Positions 17,556-27,470 of a DNA stretch of 64,000 nt are shown here, one piece after another (the first letter of the stretch is position 1; each line of letters opens with the position of its first letter). A program made the translations under genes and the position numbers. The DNA is from Saprospiraceae bacterium (GTDB lineage: Bacteria > Bacteroidota > Bacteroidia > Chitinophagales > Saprospiraceae). The stretch is taken from NCBI GenBank assembly GCA_016787525.1, contig JAEUUP010000062.1, positions 1 to 64,000 of the forward strand, read 5' to 3'. Under the pieces are notes generated by a model. The model was not told the DNA's origin. It did no database searches and saw only the letters and a list, made by a program, of their open reading frames with translations.

Positions 17556-17625
17556 TCTTCCGTTGCTCTCTGAAACACGACTCATCTTTGCAGCACAATC
17601 ATTAAAAAATTAAATTCAAAGAAAA

Positions 17626-18057
17626 ATGGAGAAAACACAAGTTTTAATCGTTGACGATTCGACACTCATGTGCCAGTTTTTGACCTTGTTTTTAGAAAAA
17701 AAATTTGAAGTCAAGGCTTTCACCAGCCCAATAAAAGCTTTGCAAAGCATCTACAACGGCGCAACGCCTGAGGTGATATTGACGGATTTAAACATGCCCG
17801 AACTCGATGGCGAGGAATTCATCAAAACGGTGCGCCATACGTTGCCTCATGTACCGATTTTGGTGGTCAGTGGCATGAAAGGCAGTTCCGACCGTATCCG
17901 CAGTTTTGAAGCTGGAGCGGATGATTTTTTACTCAAACCATTTCATCCAGCGGAGTTAGACGTTCGTTTGAAGAAACTTTTGACAAAAAAGGAAAAAAAG
18001 GCGATGACAAAACCCCTTTCTATTTTTACTAACTGGGCTCATGTAGCCAATATTTAA
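17626..18057 (+). CDS. single-domain response regulator (receiver only)
   Basis: This 143-residue protein is a receiver domain with almost nothing after it. Acidic D10-D11, phosphoacceptor D54 (LTDLNMP) and the lysine in LLKPFHPAEL are all present. No DNA-binding or enzymatic output domain exists, so it acts by protein-protein contact, as CheY or Spo0F do, or as a phosphate sink. It is transcribed divergently from the polymerase operon and 38 bp ahead of the initiating sugar-phosphate transferase, so it may control exopolysaccharide synthesis after translation. A dispersed word starts at 18059, immediately after the stop. Confidence 0.92.
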   Translation: MEKTQVLIVDDSTLMCQFLTLFLEKKFEVKAFTSPIKALQSIYNGATPEVILTDLNMPELDGEEFIKTVRHTLPHVPILVVSGMKGSSDRIRSFEAGADDFLLKPFHPAELDVRLKKLLTKKEKKAMTKPLSIFTNWAHVANI

Positions 18058-18095
18058 CCCCCTCAGTATTCAACCATAAAAATAATAGATAAGCA

Positions 18096-18830
18096 ATGAT
18101 AACACATACAACACAATACTTGCAAGCAAAAAGGGTTTTAGATATTTTGATTTCAGCCACTCTGTTGCTCATACTAAGTCCTCTATTTCTGGTCGTTGCC
18201 GTTTTGATAAAACTGGAAAGTCGTGGTCCTATTTTTTACAAATCAAAACGCGTGGGACAATATTACAAGGTCTTCGATTTTTGGAAATTCCGCAGTATGC
18301 GCACCGATGCAGACCACCTTTTACAATCAGCTCGATTTGACAATCAATATGTTGCATCTACTCGCCAAGAAAACACACCCCTCAGTACGTCGAGCCAAAT
18401 TTTAGTTCACGACACGGGTACTATCTCCGAATCGGAGTGGTTTTTGTCCCAAAACGATTCGCAGCACACCTTTATTAAAATAGAAAATGACCCACGCATC
18501 ACACGCGTTGGGCGATTTATCCGCAACACAAGTATTGACGAACTGCCTCAACTCATCAATGTACTGAGGGGGGATATGTCACTCGTCGGCAACCGACCGC
18601 TCCCACTTTACGAAGCTGAAAAACTGACTTCGGACGAAGCCGTCGGACGTTTTATCGCGCCAGCAGGCATCACAGGTTTGTGGCAAGTGACCGAACGCGG
18701 CAAAAAAGGAATGAGTGCCGATAGCCGCAAACGACTCGATGTTGAATACGCCAAAAAAGCATCATTGACTTTAGATTTTTGGATTTTATTCCGAACACCG
18801 ATGGCGGCTTTGCAATCTGCCAATGTTTAG
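18096..18830 (+). CDS. initiating undecaprenyl-phosphate sugar-phosphate transferase
   Basis: This 244-residue member of the bacterial sugar transferase family has one membrane segment near residues 15-38 and a catalytic domain with KSKRVGQYYKVFDFWKFRSM and IDELPQLINVLRGDMSLVG. It is the short form (PglC or C-terminal WcaJ type), lacking the extra N-terminal membrane domain. It puts the first sugar phosphate on undecaprenyl phosphate, starting the repeat unit used by the neighbouring glycosyltransferases, flippase and polymerase. The family-conserved LRGD is encoded by a dispersed word at 18563, so the word can coincide with conserved residues. A second word is at 18378. Confidence 0.93.
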   Translation: MITHTTQYLQAKRVLDILISATLLLILSPLFLVVAVLIKLESRGPIFYKSKRVGQYYKVFDFWKFRSMRTDADHLLQSARFDNQYVASTRQENTPLSTSSQILVHDTGTISESEWFLSQNDSQHTFIKIENDPRITRVGRFIRNTSIDELPQLINVLRGDMSLVGNRPLPLYEAEKLTSDEAVGRFIAPAGITGLWQVTERGKKGMSADSRKRLDVEYAKKASLTLDFWILFRTPMAALQSANV

Positions 18831-18961
18831 TAAACGGCTCTAAATCAGTCGTTGCTTTGGGTGCTAATCCATTGTTTTTAAAATACTTATAACAAAATAA
18901 AAGCCCGTTTTGGGGTAATAGCTTCTTACTTCATCATTTATACATACTTATCCATTTAAAA

Positions 18962-21055
18962 ATGAAAAGATTTGTTTTCATAGCATCACTTTTGTCAGTG
19001 ACAGCTTGCCGCCCTTTCGACGTGCCTGAGCAAAATGCAACAGATACCAATAGTGGGCTTATTGATGTCAGCCGAAAAACCCTTGACCAGTTGGAAGTGC
19101 CGAATGGTTTTACTTTTCAGACAGTTGAAAAGATAAACTTGACCATTAAAGCTGTTGACAATCAAGGTATTGCATTAAAAAATGTCGGATTTTCGCTTTA
19201 TTTAAAAAATCAAAATGAAAAAGACAGCACACTTTTGCTCACAAGCAGAACCAATACTGAGGGGGTGTTTACGACGCAATTGAACCTTACCAGTTCGGCC
19301 GAAACATTCGTTGTTGTCAGCAATTATATCGGTTTACCGAGCCATACGGTGGCTCGAGTTTCGTTTCCAAACAATGAAATCACGTTGGGTGACGGCAATA
19401 AAAACCGCACCGAAATCGTACAAGCTGCATTTTCTAACAATTCGTTCGGTGCCAGTCAAGGCATAGAGAATGAACCTACTTCGCCAGAGGAAGTTACAGG
19501 CGGCTTCAACTACATGGGCAATTACGACAATCAAGGTGTACCACGCTATCTGACCATTCCAGGCGATAAGGTGAGCCAAGATATTTTGAACATGATCAAT
19601 GCCTCGTTGCCAGAAGGTCAGCCTGTACCACAATACCATCCCGAATACATCACGACCTCAGCGCAAACGCAGTTGGTTTTGAAAGATTCGGCGCAAGTAT
19701 GGGTCACTTTTGTACACGAAGGTGCAGGGTATCGCAATTCCCTTGGCTACTATATTTTCCCTACCAACAAACCACCTACAACAGCAGCAGCCATCAGTCA
19801 ATTGAAAGTAATTTTCCCCAACGTGTCTTACGTTGGTAGTGGCGGTGGTCTGCGAACGGGCGACAAAGTTTCGTTGGGCAATTTTTCAGCAGGTACGACT
19901 ATTGGTTGGTTTCTTGTGCCTGATGGTTGGAATCCGACCCAAAACAATGTGCTTGAACGCAGTGGCTACCCTGTTCGCTATGCCAATCGCGCTTTCAATA
20001 CCTTCACGAGTGAGGCTTATCGCAGCCACGTGGCGCAACTGATTGACCAATCTCGCGAATTGGTGCTTATTGGTTTTGAGGATTTGAATCGTCCTTTGGG
20101 CGACAATGACTTCAACGATGCTATTTTCTTTGTCAGCGTCAACCCTTTCAGAGCCGTCAATACAGCAGGCATGATTCCAACAACCATCTACGGAACTGAC
20201 AACGATGGCGATGGCATACCCAACAATCAGGACGTTGCGCCCAACGACCCAAGCTATGCTTTCATCAACAGCTACCCCTCAGTATCGGGCTTCGGAACGC
20301 TGGCTTTTGAAGATTCGTTTCCGTTTAAAGGCGACTATGACATGAATGATATGGTGATTGACTACAATTTTGAGGAAAGGCTCAACGCTGCTCAGAAAAT
20401 AACAGGCCTCAAAGCAACTTTTATTTTGCGGGCTATGGGTGCAGGCTACCGCAATGGCTTCGGTTTGGAGCTACCCATTGCCGCCAATCTGGTGGCTTCG
20501 GCTACTGGCATGAAATTGCGCGACAATTACATCTCGTTGCAAGCCAATGGTACTGAAAAAGGTCATCAACGCGCTGTTTTTATACCGTTTGACAATGGTT
20601 ACAGCCTTTTACACGCACCTGACGGCGGTTTTGTCAATACCGAAAAAGGCAAGTACAACATCGCGCCCGACACCATTCAATTGTTGATAAAATTCAATAC
20701 ATCTGTTTCAAAAACAGATTTGGGCTATGCGCCCTACAATCCTTTCTTGATTGTCAATCGCGAGCGTGGGCGTGAGGTGCATCTGGCAGGTAAAATTCCG
20801 ACAGCCTTAGTCAATACAGCCCTTTTCAAAACGGGCGATGACGACACAGGAAGCGGTAGCGGTAAGTACTACCAAACTAAAAAGAATTTGCCGTGGGCGA
20901 TTAATTTGCCGCAGTCGTTTGTTTATCCGCTTGAAAAAGTGCCTATTAACACCGCTTATTTAAAATTCAATCAATGGGTAGAAAGTAAAGGTTCGCTGTT
21001 TTCTGATTGGTACAAACCCAATGCAGGCTACCGCGATTTGAATAAGATTTATTGA
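18962..21055 (+). CDS. LruC-domain lipoprotein with DUF4114 and DUF4842
   Basis: This 697-residue lipoprotein has lipobox cysteine C16 (SVTAC). A carboxypeptidase-regulatory-like beta domain follows (about 50-125). A DUF4114 region (about 240-385) has VWVTFVHEGAGYRNSLGYY, IGWFLVPDG and FEDLNRPLGDNDFNDAIF. An Asp-rich calcium loop (DNDGDGIPNNQD, about 413-425) leads into the C-terminal LruC/DUF4842 region. Such proteins are cell-surface or periplasmic and of unknown function, often near surface polysaccharide genes as here. A role in anchoring or binding the exopolysaccharide is only a guess from position. Confidence 0.88.
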   Translation: MKRFVFIASLLSVTACRPFDVPEQNATDTNSGLIDVSRKTLDQLEVPNGFTFQTVEKINLTIKAVDNQGIALKNVGFSLYLKNQNEKDSTLLLTSRTNTEGVFTTQLNLTSSAETFVVVSNYIGLPSHTVARVSFPNNEITLGDGNKNRTEIVQAAFSNNSFGASQGIENEPTSPEEVTGGFNYMGNYDNQGVPRYLTIPGDKVSQDILNMINASLPEGQPVPQYHPEYITTSAQTQLVLKDSAQVWVTFVHEGAGYRNSLGYYIFPTNKPPTTAAAISQLKVIFPNVSYVGSGGGLRTGDKVSLGNFSAGTTIGWFLVPDGWNPTQNNVLERSGYPVRYANRAFNTFTSEAYRSHVAQLIDQSRELVLIGFEDLNRPLGDNDFNDAIFFVSVNPFRAVNTAGMIPTTIYGTDNDGDGIPNNQDVAPNDPSYAFINSYPSVSGFGTLAFEDSFPFKGDYDMNDMVIDYNFEERLNAAQKITGLKATFILRAMGAGYRNGFGLELPIAANLVASATGMKLRDNYISLQANGTEKGHQRAVFIPFDNGYSLLHAPDGGFVNTEKGKYNIAPDTIQLLIKFNTSVSKTDLGYAPYNPFLIVNRERGREVHLAGKIPTALVNTALFKTGDDDTGSGSGKYYQTKKNLPWAINLPQSFVYPLEKVPINTAYLKFNQWVESKGSLFSDWYKPNAGYRDLNKIY

Positions 21056-21079
21056 AAAGGTCTCTTCTTTTCGTTTTTG

Positions 21080-21119
21080 AAAACCGATGCACTTCGTGTG
21101 TGTCGGTTTTTTGTTTTTT
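21080..21119 (+). terminator. terminator after the LruC gene
   Basis: The arm AAAACCGA and its partner TCGGTTTT enclose a CAC-TTC-GTG hairpin top with a small bulge and are followed by a T-rich tail. It lies 25 bp after the LruC stop, in the spacer of two convergent genes. Confidence 0.7.
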
Positions 21120-21137
21120 AGGAAGATACTGAGGGGG

Positions 21138-24100
21138 TCATCTTTTCGCGATAACTGCGTCTGAATTTAAAATCGTACTCGCCACCACGGCATTAGCTGC
21201 GATTAAAATCAAATCTTGATTTTCTGCTATTTTATATAAACCTGTTTTTAACCACCCTTTCGCTTTATCCCGATTATTTTTAAAATTTTGATAAACCTCT
21301 TTTTGTAAATTTAAAAGCAAATTAAGCTCTGATACTGAGGGGGTACGCCCCGCGAGTTTCCGATAAGTATCGGTAATGGCTTTTGAAATATCCGCCTCTT
21401 TTACCATATTTTCTCCTAAAACCTTGGCTGCTTCGATAAAAGTAGGGTCATTCAGCGTCACCAACGCTTGCAAAGGCGTATTGGTACTTTGCCGCCTAAC
21501 GGTGCAAAAACTGCGAGAAGGCGCATCGAATATGCCCAAAGTAGGGTTCGGTACGGTGCGTTTTGTCACGATATAAAGGCTGCGGCGATAAATCGCATCG
21601 GTTGAATCTTGGGTGTAATGGGTGCTATTTATCTCCCACAAGCCATCGGGCTGGTAGGGTTTTATACTTTTACCTCCTATTTTTTTATTCAATAAGCCAC
21701 TGGCCGACAAGGCATTATCGCGTATCATTTCAGCCGAAAGGCGCGTGGTTGCCCCTCTTGCCAAAAGGCGATTGTCAGGGTCTCGCTCTCTCAACTCCTT
21801 GCTCGCTTTTGAGTCTTGTCGATAAGTGGCGGACATCACAATCATTTTATTCATCTTTTTAATATCCCAACCCGACTCTCTGAAAGTGACGGCCAGCCAA
21901 TCCAATAGCTCAGGATGACTCGGCATTTCGCCTTGGTTGCCAAAATCTTCGGCGGTTTTCACTAAACCCACGCCAAAGAAGTTTTGCCACAAGCGGTTCA
22001 CCGCCACGCGAGCCGTCAAAGGATGATTGGCATCGGTGAGCCATTGCGCCAAGCCTAAGCGGTTTTTCGGCAAGTTTGGAGGAAATGACAGTATGGACGC
22101 GGGCGTATTGGGTTGTACTTCCGCACTTGGCATATCGTACTGGCCCCTCAGTAAAATATGCGTTTTTTTAGGTTTAGCCATTTCCTGCATGACCATGATT
22201 TCGGGTATATTTTCAGTAGAATCCGATAGTTCTGTGCGCCAATGTTGTAAGCCTTTTTGCGCTTTTAAAACATTGGTATCAATAGCAGATAAGTAAAATT
22301 CTTTTAAAATGGCTTTTTCTTCAGGCGTTATTTGGTTTTTATTTTTATTTAAAATAGAAGTCCAATCCGCTTTTTTAGCTAATATTTTAATTTCAAAAGG
22401 CGTCAATGCTCGATTATACACGACTATATCATCAACTTTTCCGCCCTTGAAACCCAAGCCCCGCCACCACCCTCCTACTTGCAAAGCTGGCTCTGTTTTT
22501 CTGAAAAAAATAATGTCTTTGTACAATTGGTCAATCTCCGTTTCCATCGCCAATTCACTACCATCGAGATAGAGTTTAAACCCATTTGCTTTCGCAGAAC
22601 CATCATAAGTCATGGTCAATTGCAGCCATTTTTCGCGTGGCACGTCTTGCTCGCTCACACGCGTAATCGCATTTGACGGCGCAGTATGCGCCATTGTTAT
22701 GACTAATTTATTGTCTTTTAAAGACAGATTATAGCCTTTAAAATTATACAAACGCTCGGCTTCGCTCTTATGAAAAATAACGCCTTCTTTAAAATCATTG
22801 GGAAAAAATGCCCAAATACCTACACTAAATGGCTCAGTTTTTCTAAAAACACCCACATCTTTTAAGTCCAAATACACATCACCATCTAAAACCAAAGCCT
22901 GACCCTTATCTCTTTTTTCAAAAACGGGTTTATCGCCCAAAGCCCCTGCGTCTCGTTTCATCACCCCCGATTTAGATGTATCAAGACTGTTTTTTAAGCT
23001 ATCTTCAAAATTGTAAAAACCTTGTAAGTTGTGTTGTGGCAAGCCGTTTTTAGTCAAACTTTCACCTCCCACCCTATCAAGCCATTTCTCAAAATCTACA
23101 TCCGCTTTATTTTTAGTATTTAAAACGGCTTTTTCCTGTTCCGCTATTTTACCATTTAAAAAAGCAATGATTTTCTCTTTTTCTTCGCTCGGCAGCATCA
23201 ATGTTGGCGTTGGTAAATCATCATTCCACGATATTTGCCCCGCTTCGCGTACATTATTGAAAAAACTGTATAATTCATAGTAATTTTTCTGCGAAAAAGG
23301 GTCGTATTTATGGTCGTGACAACGCGCGCAACCCACAGAAATCGCCATAAAAGCATCGCCAAACGTATTGGTTCTGTCCATCACATATTCCGTTTGAAAC
23401 TCTTGCTCGACGATACCACCTTCCATGTTTTGTTGGTGATTGCGGTTAAAAGCCGTTGCAATCAGCATATCTTTTGTCGGATTGGGCATCAAATCGCCCG
23501 CTAATTGCTGGTGAATAAACGCATCATAAGACATATTCTGATTAAACGCCCGAATCACCCAATCCCGATAAGGCGACATATCCCGCAGCCTATCCACCGT
23601 ATAGCCATGTGAGTCGGCAAAACGGGCTAAATCGAGCCAATCTGTCGCCATTTTTTCACCATAATGCGGCGAAGCGAGTAATCTATCTACTTGTTTTTCA
23701 TAAGCATTCGGAGATTTATCATTTAAAAAAGCATCAATTTCCTCAATTGTAGGCGGCAAACCTGTTAAATCTAATGACACGCGTCGCAATAAAATCTCTC
23801 TATCAGCTTCTTTCGACGGCTGCAAACCCTCTTGTTTCAACCGTTTTTGAATAAAATAATCAATCGAATTACTCCCCTCAGTATTGGGGTCATTTTTTAC
23901 TGGTTTTACAAAAGCCCAATGTGGTTTATAAACCGCTCCTTCTTCAATCCATTTAATTAAAACCGCTTTTTCCCGAGCAGATAATGTCAAATGCGACTTG
24001 GGCGTAGGCATCATATAAGTCGGGTCGGTAGATATGATGCGGTGATAAACTTCACTTTTCTCTATATTTTTAGGCGTAATTGCCACTTTTGATGGGTTTT

Positions 24101-24347
24101 CGGGCAGCGCAGCATAAGCATTTTCGGCAATATCCAAGCGCAAACCCGCTTTTTGTTTCGCTTTGTCGGGGCCATGGCAAGCGAAGCATTTATCAGATAA
24201 AATGGGCTTCACGTGTTGGTTATAATCCAATCCGTTGGGCAATTTTTGATATTCGGCAGCTACATCTTCGGGCAATTTGACCGTCTCGTTCGCCTTATTT
24301 GACCATAAATAAAGGCTTGTGATGAGTAGGAAAATGTATTTTACCAT
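21138..24347 (-). CDS. PSCyt1/DUF1549/LamG/DUF1553 (PSD1) cytochrome-like protein
   Basis: This 1069-residue exported protein is the type first seen in Planctomycetes. In order: signal segment (1-20), PSCyt1 heme domain with C54xxCH58 (CFACHG), DUF1549 (about 160-370) with a second C340xxCH344 (CARCHDHKYDP), a LamG/concanavalin-like domain (about 450-640), and DUF1553/PSD1 (about 745-1010). It probably transfers electrons in the oxidation of a sugar or organic substrate in the periplasm; the biochemistry is not established. It is the last gene of a leftward eight-gene operon and starts 15 bp after the DUF2231-cytochrome gene. Dispersed words lie at 21334, 22144 and 23874 inside and at 21128 just after the stop. 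Confidence 0.9.
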   Translation of the reverse strand: MVKYIFLLITSLYLWSNKANETVKLPEDVAAEYQKLPNGLDYNQHVKPILSDKCFACHGPDKAKQKAGLRLDIAENAYAALPENPSKVAITPKNIEKSEVYHRIISTDPTYMMPTPKSHLTLSAREKAVLIKWIEEGAVYKPHWAFVKPVKNDPNTEGSNSIDYFIQKRLKQEGLQPSKEADREILLRRVSLDLTGLPPTIEEIDAFLNDKSPNAYEKQVDRLLASPHYGEKMATDWLDLARFADSHGYTVDRLRDMSPYRDWVIRAFNQNMSYDAFIHQQLAGDLMPNPTKDMLIATAFNRNHQQNMEGGIVEQEFQTEYVMDRTNTFGDAFMAISVGCARCHDHKYDPFSQKNYYELYSFFNNVREAGQISWNDDLPTPTLMLPSEEKEKIIAFLNGKIAEQEKAVLNTKNKADVDFEKWLDRVGGESLTKNGLPQHNLQGFYNFEDSLKNSLDTSKSGVMKRDAGALGDKPVFEKRDKGQALVLDGDVYLDLKDVGVFRKTEPFSVGIWAFFPNDFKEGVIFHKSEAERLYNFKGYNLSLKDNKLVITMAHTAPSNAITRVSEQDVPREKWLQLTMTYDGSAKANGFKLYLDGSELAMETEIDQLYKDIIFFRKTEPALQVGGWWRGLGFKGGKVDDIVVYNRALTPFEIKILAKKADWTSILNKNKNQITPEEKAILKEFYLSAIDTNVLKAQKGLQHWRTELSDSTENIPEIMVMQEMAKPKKTHILLRGQYDMPSAEVQPNTPASILSFPPNLPKNRLGLAQWLTDANHPLTARVAVNRLWQNFFGVGLVKTAEDFGNQGEMPSHPELLDWLAVTFRESGWDIKKMNKMIVMSATYRQDSKASKELRERDPDNRLLARGATTRLSAEMIRDNALSASGLLNKKIGGKSIKPYQPDGLWEINSTHYTQDSTDAIYRRSLYIVTKRTVPNPTLGIFDAPSRSFCTVRRQSTNTPLQALVTLNDPTFIEAAKVLGENMVKEADISKAITDTYRKLAGRTPSVSELNLLLNLQKEVYQNFKNNRDKAKGWLKTGLYKIAENQDLILIAANAVVASTILNSDAVIAKR

Positions 24348-24362
24348 GATTCTCCTTTAAAT

Positions 24363-25859
24363 TTATTTCTTTATTGTATCTTGTTTTGGCAGTTGCATAT
24401 CACCTGCCTCAATTTGAATATAGGGCAAAGCTTTTTTCAATTCTGCAATACCCGCAGCCGTCGTTTTGGTTTTCCAAATATAAACAACTTTCAATTGAGC
24501 GCATTTTGATAATTCCCGCAAGCCTGCATCCGTAATATTTGTACCGTATAAATTAACTTGTTCAAGATTCGGCAGGTTTTTTAAGTGGTGCAAAGCCACA
24601 TCCGTAATAGCCGTTTTTTCAAGATTTAAGTGTGTTATATTTTTAAAAGAAGATATTTTTGAAATATCCGCATCGCTTACAGGCTGATTCGTTAAACGAA
24701 GTCTAACTAATTGATTTTTAATATTTTGTAAATCATCAATTAATTTGGGAGAATAATTTTTAACATTCACAAAATTTGCTGTTACGTAATTTGAACCTTC
24801 CCAAAAAGGGCTAAGAGTAATATTTTGTTGTTTTAAATGGGCTGATACTGAGGGGGGTATCGCCTCTACCCTATTATTTAATATTTGTGCTTCTGCATTT
24901 TGTAATACTGGAACTTTCAGGTTTTTGCTCTCAATAATCGCTGTTTTTAAACTATCTTTTTTAGGTGATTTAGATAGACTTAAAGACGGAATAGCAGCAT
25001 TTGTTTTACCCAATATCACCTTTTCAACTGTTTCTGTGAAAGGTACACCTTTTTTTATCCAATGATGGATAGTCGCAATTTCCTGTTCCGTGAGCTGTGG
25101 TTTACCTTTCGGCGGCATGTGTTTGTCATCATCATCAGGTAAAATGAGCGCGGTAAAAAGATTACTATTTTCAGGATTTCCTGCGATAAAAATAGCCCCA
25201 CTTTTACCTCCTTCTTTGATAAAATCTTCTGAGTCCAAGCGCAATCCACCTTTCTTTTTGGTAGCAGAATGACAACTGTAACATTTATTTTCTAAGATGG
25301 GTATTATTTTATCGCGGTATAAAAACGTCTTGCGCTCGACCGTTTGAATCAGATTTTCAACAGTATTCTTATCGGCTTTTATCGTATCAGCTTCGTGTGT
25401 AACAATTGAGTTTTCAATGTTTTGTAAAGAATCTACTACCAAAGGCTTCGCAACTGAGGGGGTCTTTTTTTTAGGGAAAAGATAGTCTTCGCCATGCGTC
25501 AATACACCACCATAATGCCCAGCAGTGGTCAAAACAACTGCGGTTAAAACCGCTAAAATGCCTCTAAAATTTTTAATAAAGTAACTTAAAAATCCTAAAA
25601 CAGCCGTTGAAAATCCCGTCCATTGGTGTTTAAAAACCAAAGCAGCATCGTATTCCCCCGATTGCGCCAAAAACCAACCTGCCACACAAGCCACTCCTGC
25701 CGAAATAGAGCCTAACAACAAGGCAAAATCAATCGCATTCGCCATATCAACATGCCGAAATCGCTGCCAAAGCATCATTGCAAAGGCAAATAGTAAAATG
25801 CCAATAGGCACATGCACTATCAAAGGATGTAGGTGACCTATGAATTCGGTTGAGAACAT
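24363..25859 (-). CDS. DUF2231 membrane protein with cytochrome and LRR domains
   Basis: This 498-residue protein begins with a DUF2231-type membrane domain of four helices (residues 1-125; HLHPLIVHVPIGILL). A PSCyt1 c-type cytochrome domain follows with C193xxCH197 (CYSCHS) and MPPKGKPQLT. The C-terminal part (about 370-485) has leucine-rich repeat-like units such as LKNLPNLEQVNLYGTNITDAG. It is a likely membrane-bound electron acceptor for the PSD1 protein encoded next to it. The LRR part may bind a partner. Words at 24847 and 25453 fall in the low-complexity linker regions. Confidence 0.87.
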   Translation of the reverse strand: MFSTEFIGHLHPLIVHVPIGILLFAFAMMLWQRFRHVDMANAIDFALLLGSISAGVACVAGWFLAQSGEYDAALVFKHQWTGFSTAVLGFLSYFIKNFRGILAVLTAVVLTTAGHYGGVLTHGEDYLFPKKKTPSVAKPLVVDSLQNIENSIVTHEADTIKADKNTVENLIQTVERKTFLYRDKIIPILENKCYSCHSATKKKGGLRLDSEDFIKEGGKSGAIFIAGNPENSNLFTALILPDDDDKHMPPKGKPQLTEQEIATIHHWIKKGVPFTETVEKVILGKTNAAIPSLSLSKSPKKDSLKTAIIESKNLKVPVLQNAEAQILNNRVEAIPPSVSAHLKQQNITLSPFWEGSNYVTANFVNVKNYSPKLIDDLQNIKNQLVRLRLTNQPVSDADISKISSFKNITHLNLEKTAITDVALHHLKNLPNLEQVNLYGTNITDAGLRELSKCAQLKVVYIWKTKTTAAGIAELKKALPYIQIEAGDMQLPKQDTIKK

Positions 25860-25915
25860 TTGAGTATTCTTAATTGCCCGAAAGTTATCCTATTATTTCT
25901 ATAATTTTTACTAAA

Positions 25916-26866
25916 TCAAAGGTCATTTCTATTAAAAACACTCTCTGTTTGAGGGGCTTTGCCTGATAAAATGGCTAAAACATTATTTACCGTTGAAACA
26001 CACATTTTGGTATAAGTGGTAGCGGTAAGACTGCCTACATGAGCAGTTATAAGGGCTTTTGGATGGGTCAATAAGGGGTCATTGGGCGTAGGCGGTTCTG
26101 TTGCCAATACATCAGCACCGAAACCAGCGATAGACTTATTTTCTAATTTTTTAAATAAAATATCTTGGTCAATAATAGTTCCGCGCGCCGTATTGATTAA
26201 TAAAACATGGGGTTTCATCAAAGAAAATGCTTTTTCATCAATCAAATGATGGGTTTCAGGTAGATAGGGCAAATGAATAGAAATGACATCCGATTGACTT
26301 ATAACCTCTTCAAAAGTAGCAAATTTATAGGCACTATCCCCCTCAGTTCTACTCCAATAAATGACATTCATACCCAGCGCGTCGGCTATTTTAGCTACTT
26401 TTTTACCGATATTACCTAAGCCTAATATGCCCAACGTTTTACCGTTTAATTCATCCCCTTGAAATTGGTTTCGCCAATTCCAATTACCTGCTTTTACTTC
26501 ATTAATGGATTGATATAAGTTGCGTTGCAGCATCAGCATCAATGAAATGGTATGTTCGGCGATAGTTGATGCATTTGAGCCGGGGGCATTGACGACTTTT
26601 ATTTTACGCAAAGTGGCTTCTTTTACATCTACATTATCCAAGCCGACCCCACAACGCGCTGCCACTTGTAAGTCAGGACAAGCATCCATCAAAGCCTTAT
26701 TTACCTGCCCTTTTCCGCGTGTAATGACGGCATGAATGGTATTTTCAGCCAATATTTTCTCTAAAGGCGTATCGCCATAGGCAGTGAAAATTTTGATATT
26801 TTCGGCATTAGTCAGTAAAGCCAAAGCGTCATCGGCAATGGTTTCTAAAAGAAGCACATTTTGCAT
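25916..26866 (-). CDS. D-2-hydroxyacid dehydrogenase
   Basis: This 316-residue NAD-dependent dehydrogenase belongs to the D-isomer-specific family that includes phosphoglycerate dehydrogenase and glyoxylate/hydroxypyruvate reductase. The nucleotide motif is G149-L-G151-NI-G154, and the catalytic triad is R228 (NTARG), E257 (ATEPP) and H276 (TAHVG). No ACT domain is present, so a catabolic role is more likely than serine biosynthesis. It lies in the operon next to a VOC protein and an enolase-superfamily dehydratase, as expected for sugar-acid degradation. A dispersed word ends only a few bases before its start codon. Confidence 0.9.
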   Translation of the reverse strand: MQNVLLLETIADDALALLTNAENIKIFTAYGDTPLEKILAENTIHAVITRGKGQVNKALMDACPDLQVAARCGVGLDNVDVKEATLRKIKVVNAPGSNASTIAEHTISLMLMLQRNLYQSINEVKAGNWNWRNQFQGDELNGKTLGILGLGNIGKKVAKIADALGMNVIYWSRTEGDSAYKFATFEEVISQSDVISIHLPYLPETHHLIDEKAFSLMKPHVLLINTARGTIIDQDILFKKLENKSIAGFGADVLATEPPTPNDPLLTHPKALITAHVGSLTATTYTKMCVSTVNNVLAILSGKAPQTESVFNRNDL

Positions 26867-26905
26867 ACCCCCTCAGTATTTTTAGTTAAAAAATGAATAA
26901 CCACG

Positions 26906-27394
26906 TTATTTACCATGATACAAGGTTGCATCTTTCGATTTATAACCCCTAAAATCGTTGCGCCCAGAGACATAAATACCATCTTGGTAAAGTTCGTCTT
27001 CAAAAATAGCAGGGTCAATATAGCTACCCGGCAAGGAAGATAATTCCACCAAATTACCCGAAGGGTCGCGCACAAACATCTGGATTGCGCCATCAGGTAG
27101 CTGCCGAACTTTGCCCCACGGGCGAATATCAATAACACCTAATTCTTTCATTCTGAAAAATATAGCGTTGATATCGTCCACTTGTACGCAAACATGACCT
27201 CGAAAGGAATAGGTATCGTCCCACTCCGTCAAGTGGAGTTGTTGGTCTTCATTAAATTTAAAAAAAGCGGTAGGATAGTCGAATAAAAAAGCGGGAATGG
27301 GTTCAAGTCCCAGTTCATGCTCATAAAATTCGCAAGCCGCTTCAAGATTGCTCACCACGAGGGCAACATGGTTGATTTTTACTGCTTTTGCCAT
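26906..27394 (-). CDS. VOC-family (glyoxalase-like) protein
   Basis: This 162-residue protein has two beta-alpha-beta-beta-beta modules of the vicinal oxygen chelate fold. Candidate metal ligands are H9 (INHVALVV), the histidines in LHLTE and HVCVQVDD, and the glutamate in NLVELSS. Members include glyoxalase I, dioxygenases and epimerases; the reaction here cannot be named. Its position between the hydroxyacid dehydrogenase and the mandelate-racemase-like gene suggests lactone or sugar-acid metabolism. The gene is preceded by 76 bp of spacer with an imperfect inverted repeat (CTTTGAGCTATGAACT against AGTTCATAG). Confidence 0.85.
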   Translation of the reverse strand: MAKAVKINHVALVVSNLEAACEFYEHELGLEPIPAFLFDYPTAFFKFNEDQQLHLTEWDDTYSFRGHVCVQVDDINAIFFRMKELGVIDIRPWGKVRQLPDGAIQMFVRDPSGNLVELSSLPGSYIDPAIFEDELYQDGIYVSGRNDFRGYKSKDATLYHGK

Positions 27395-27470
27395 GATTGA
27401 TTAGCTTTGAGCTATGAACTGTCAGCCTTGAGCAACTAATATTCACTGATAGCTGAAAGTTCATAGTTAT

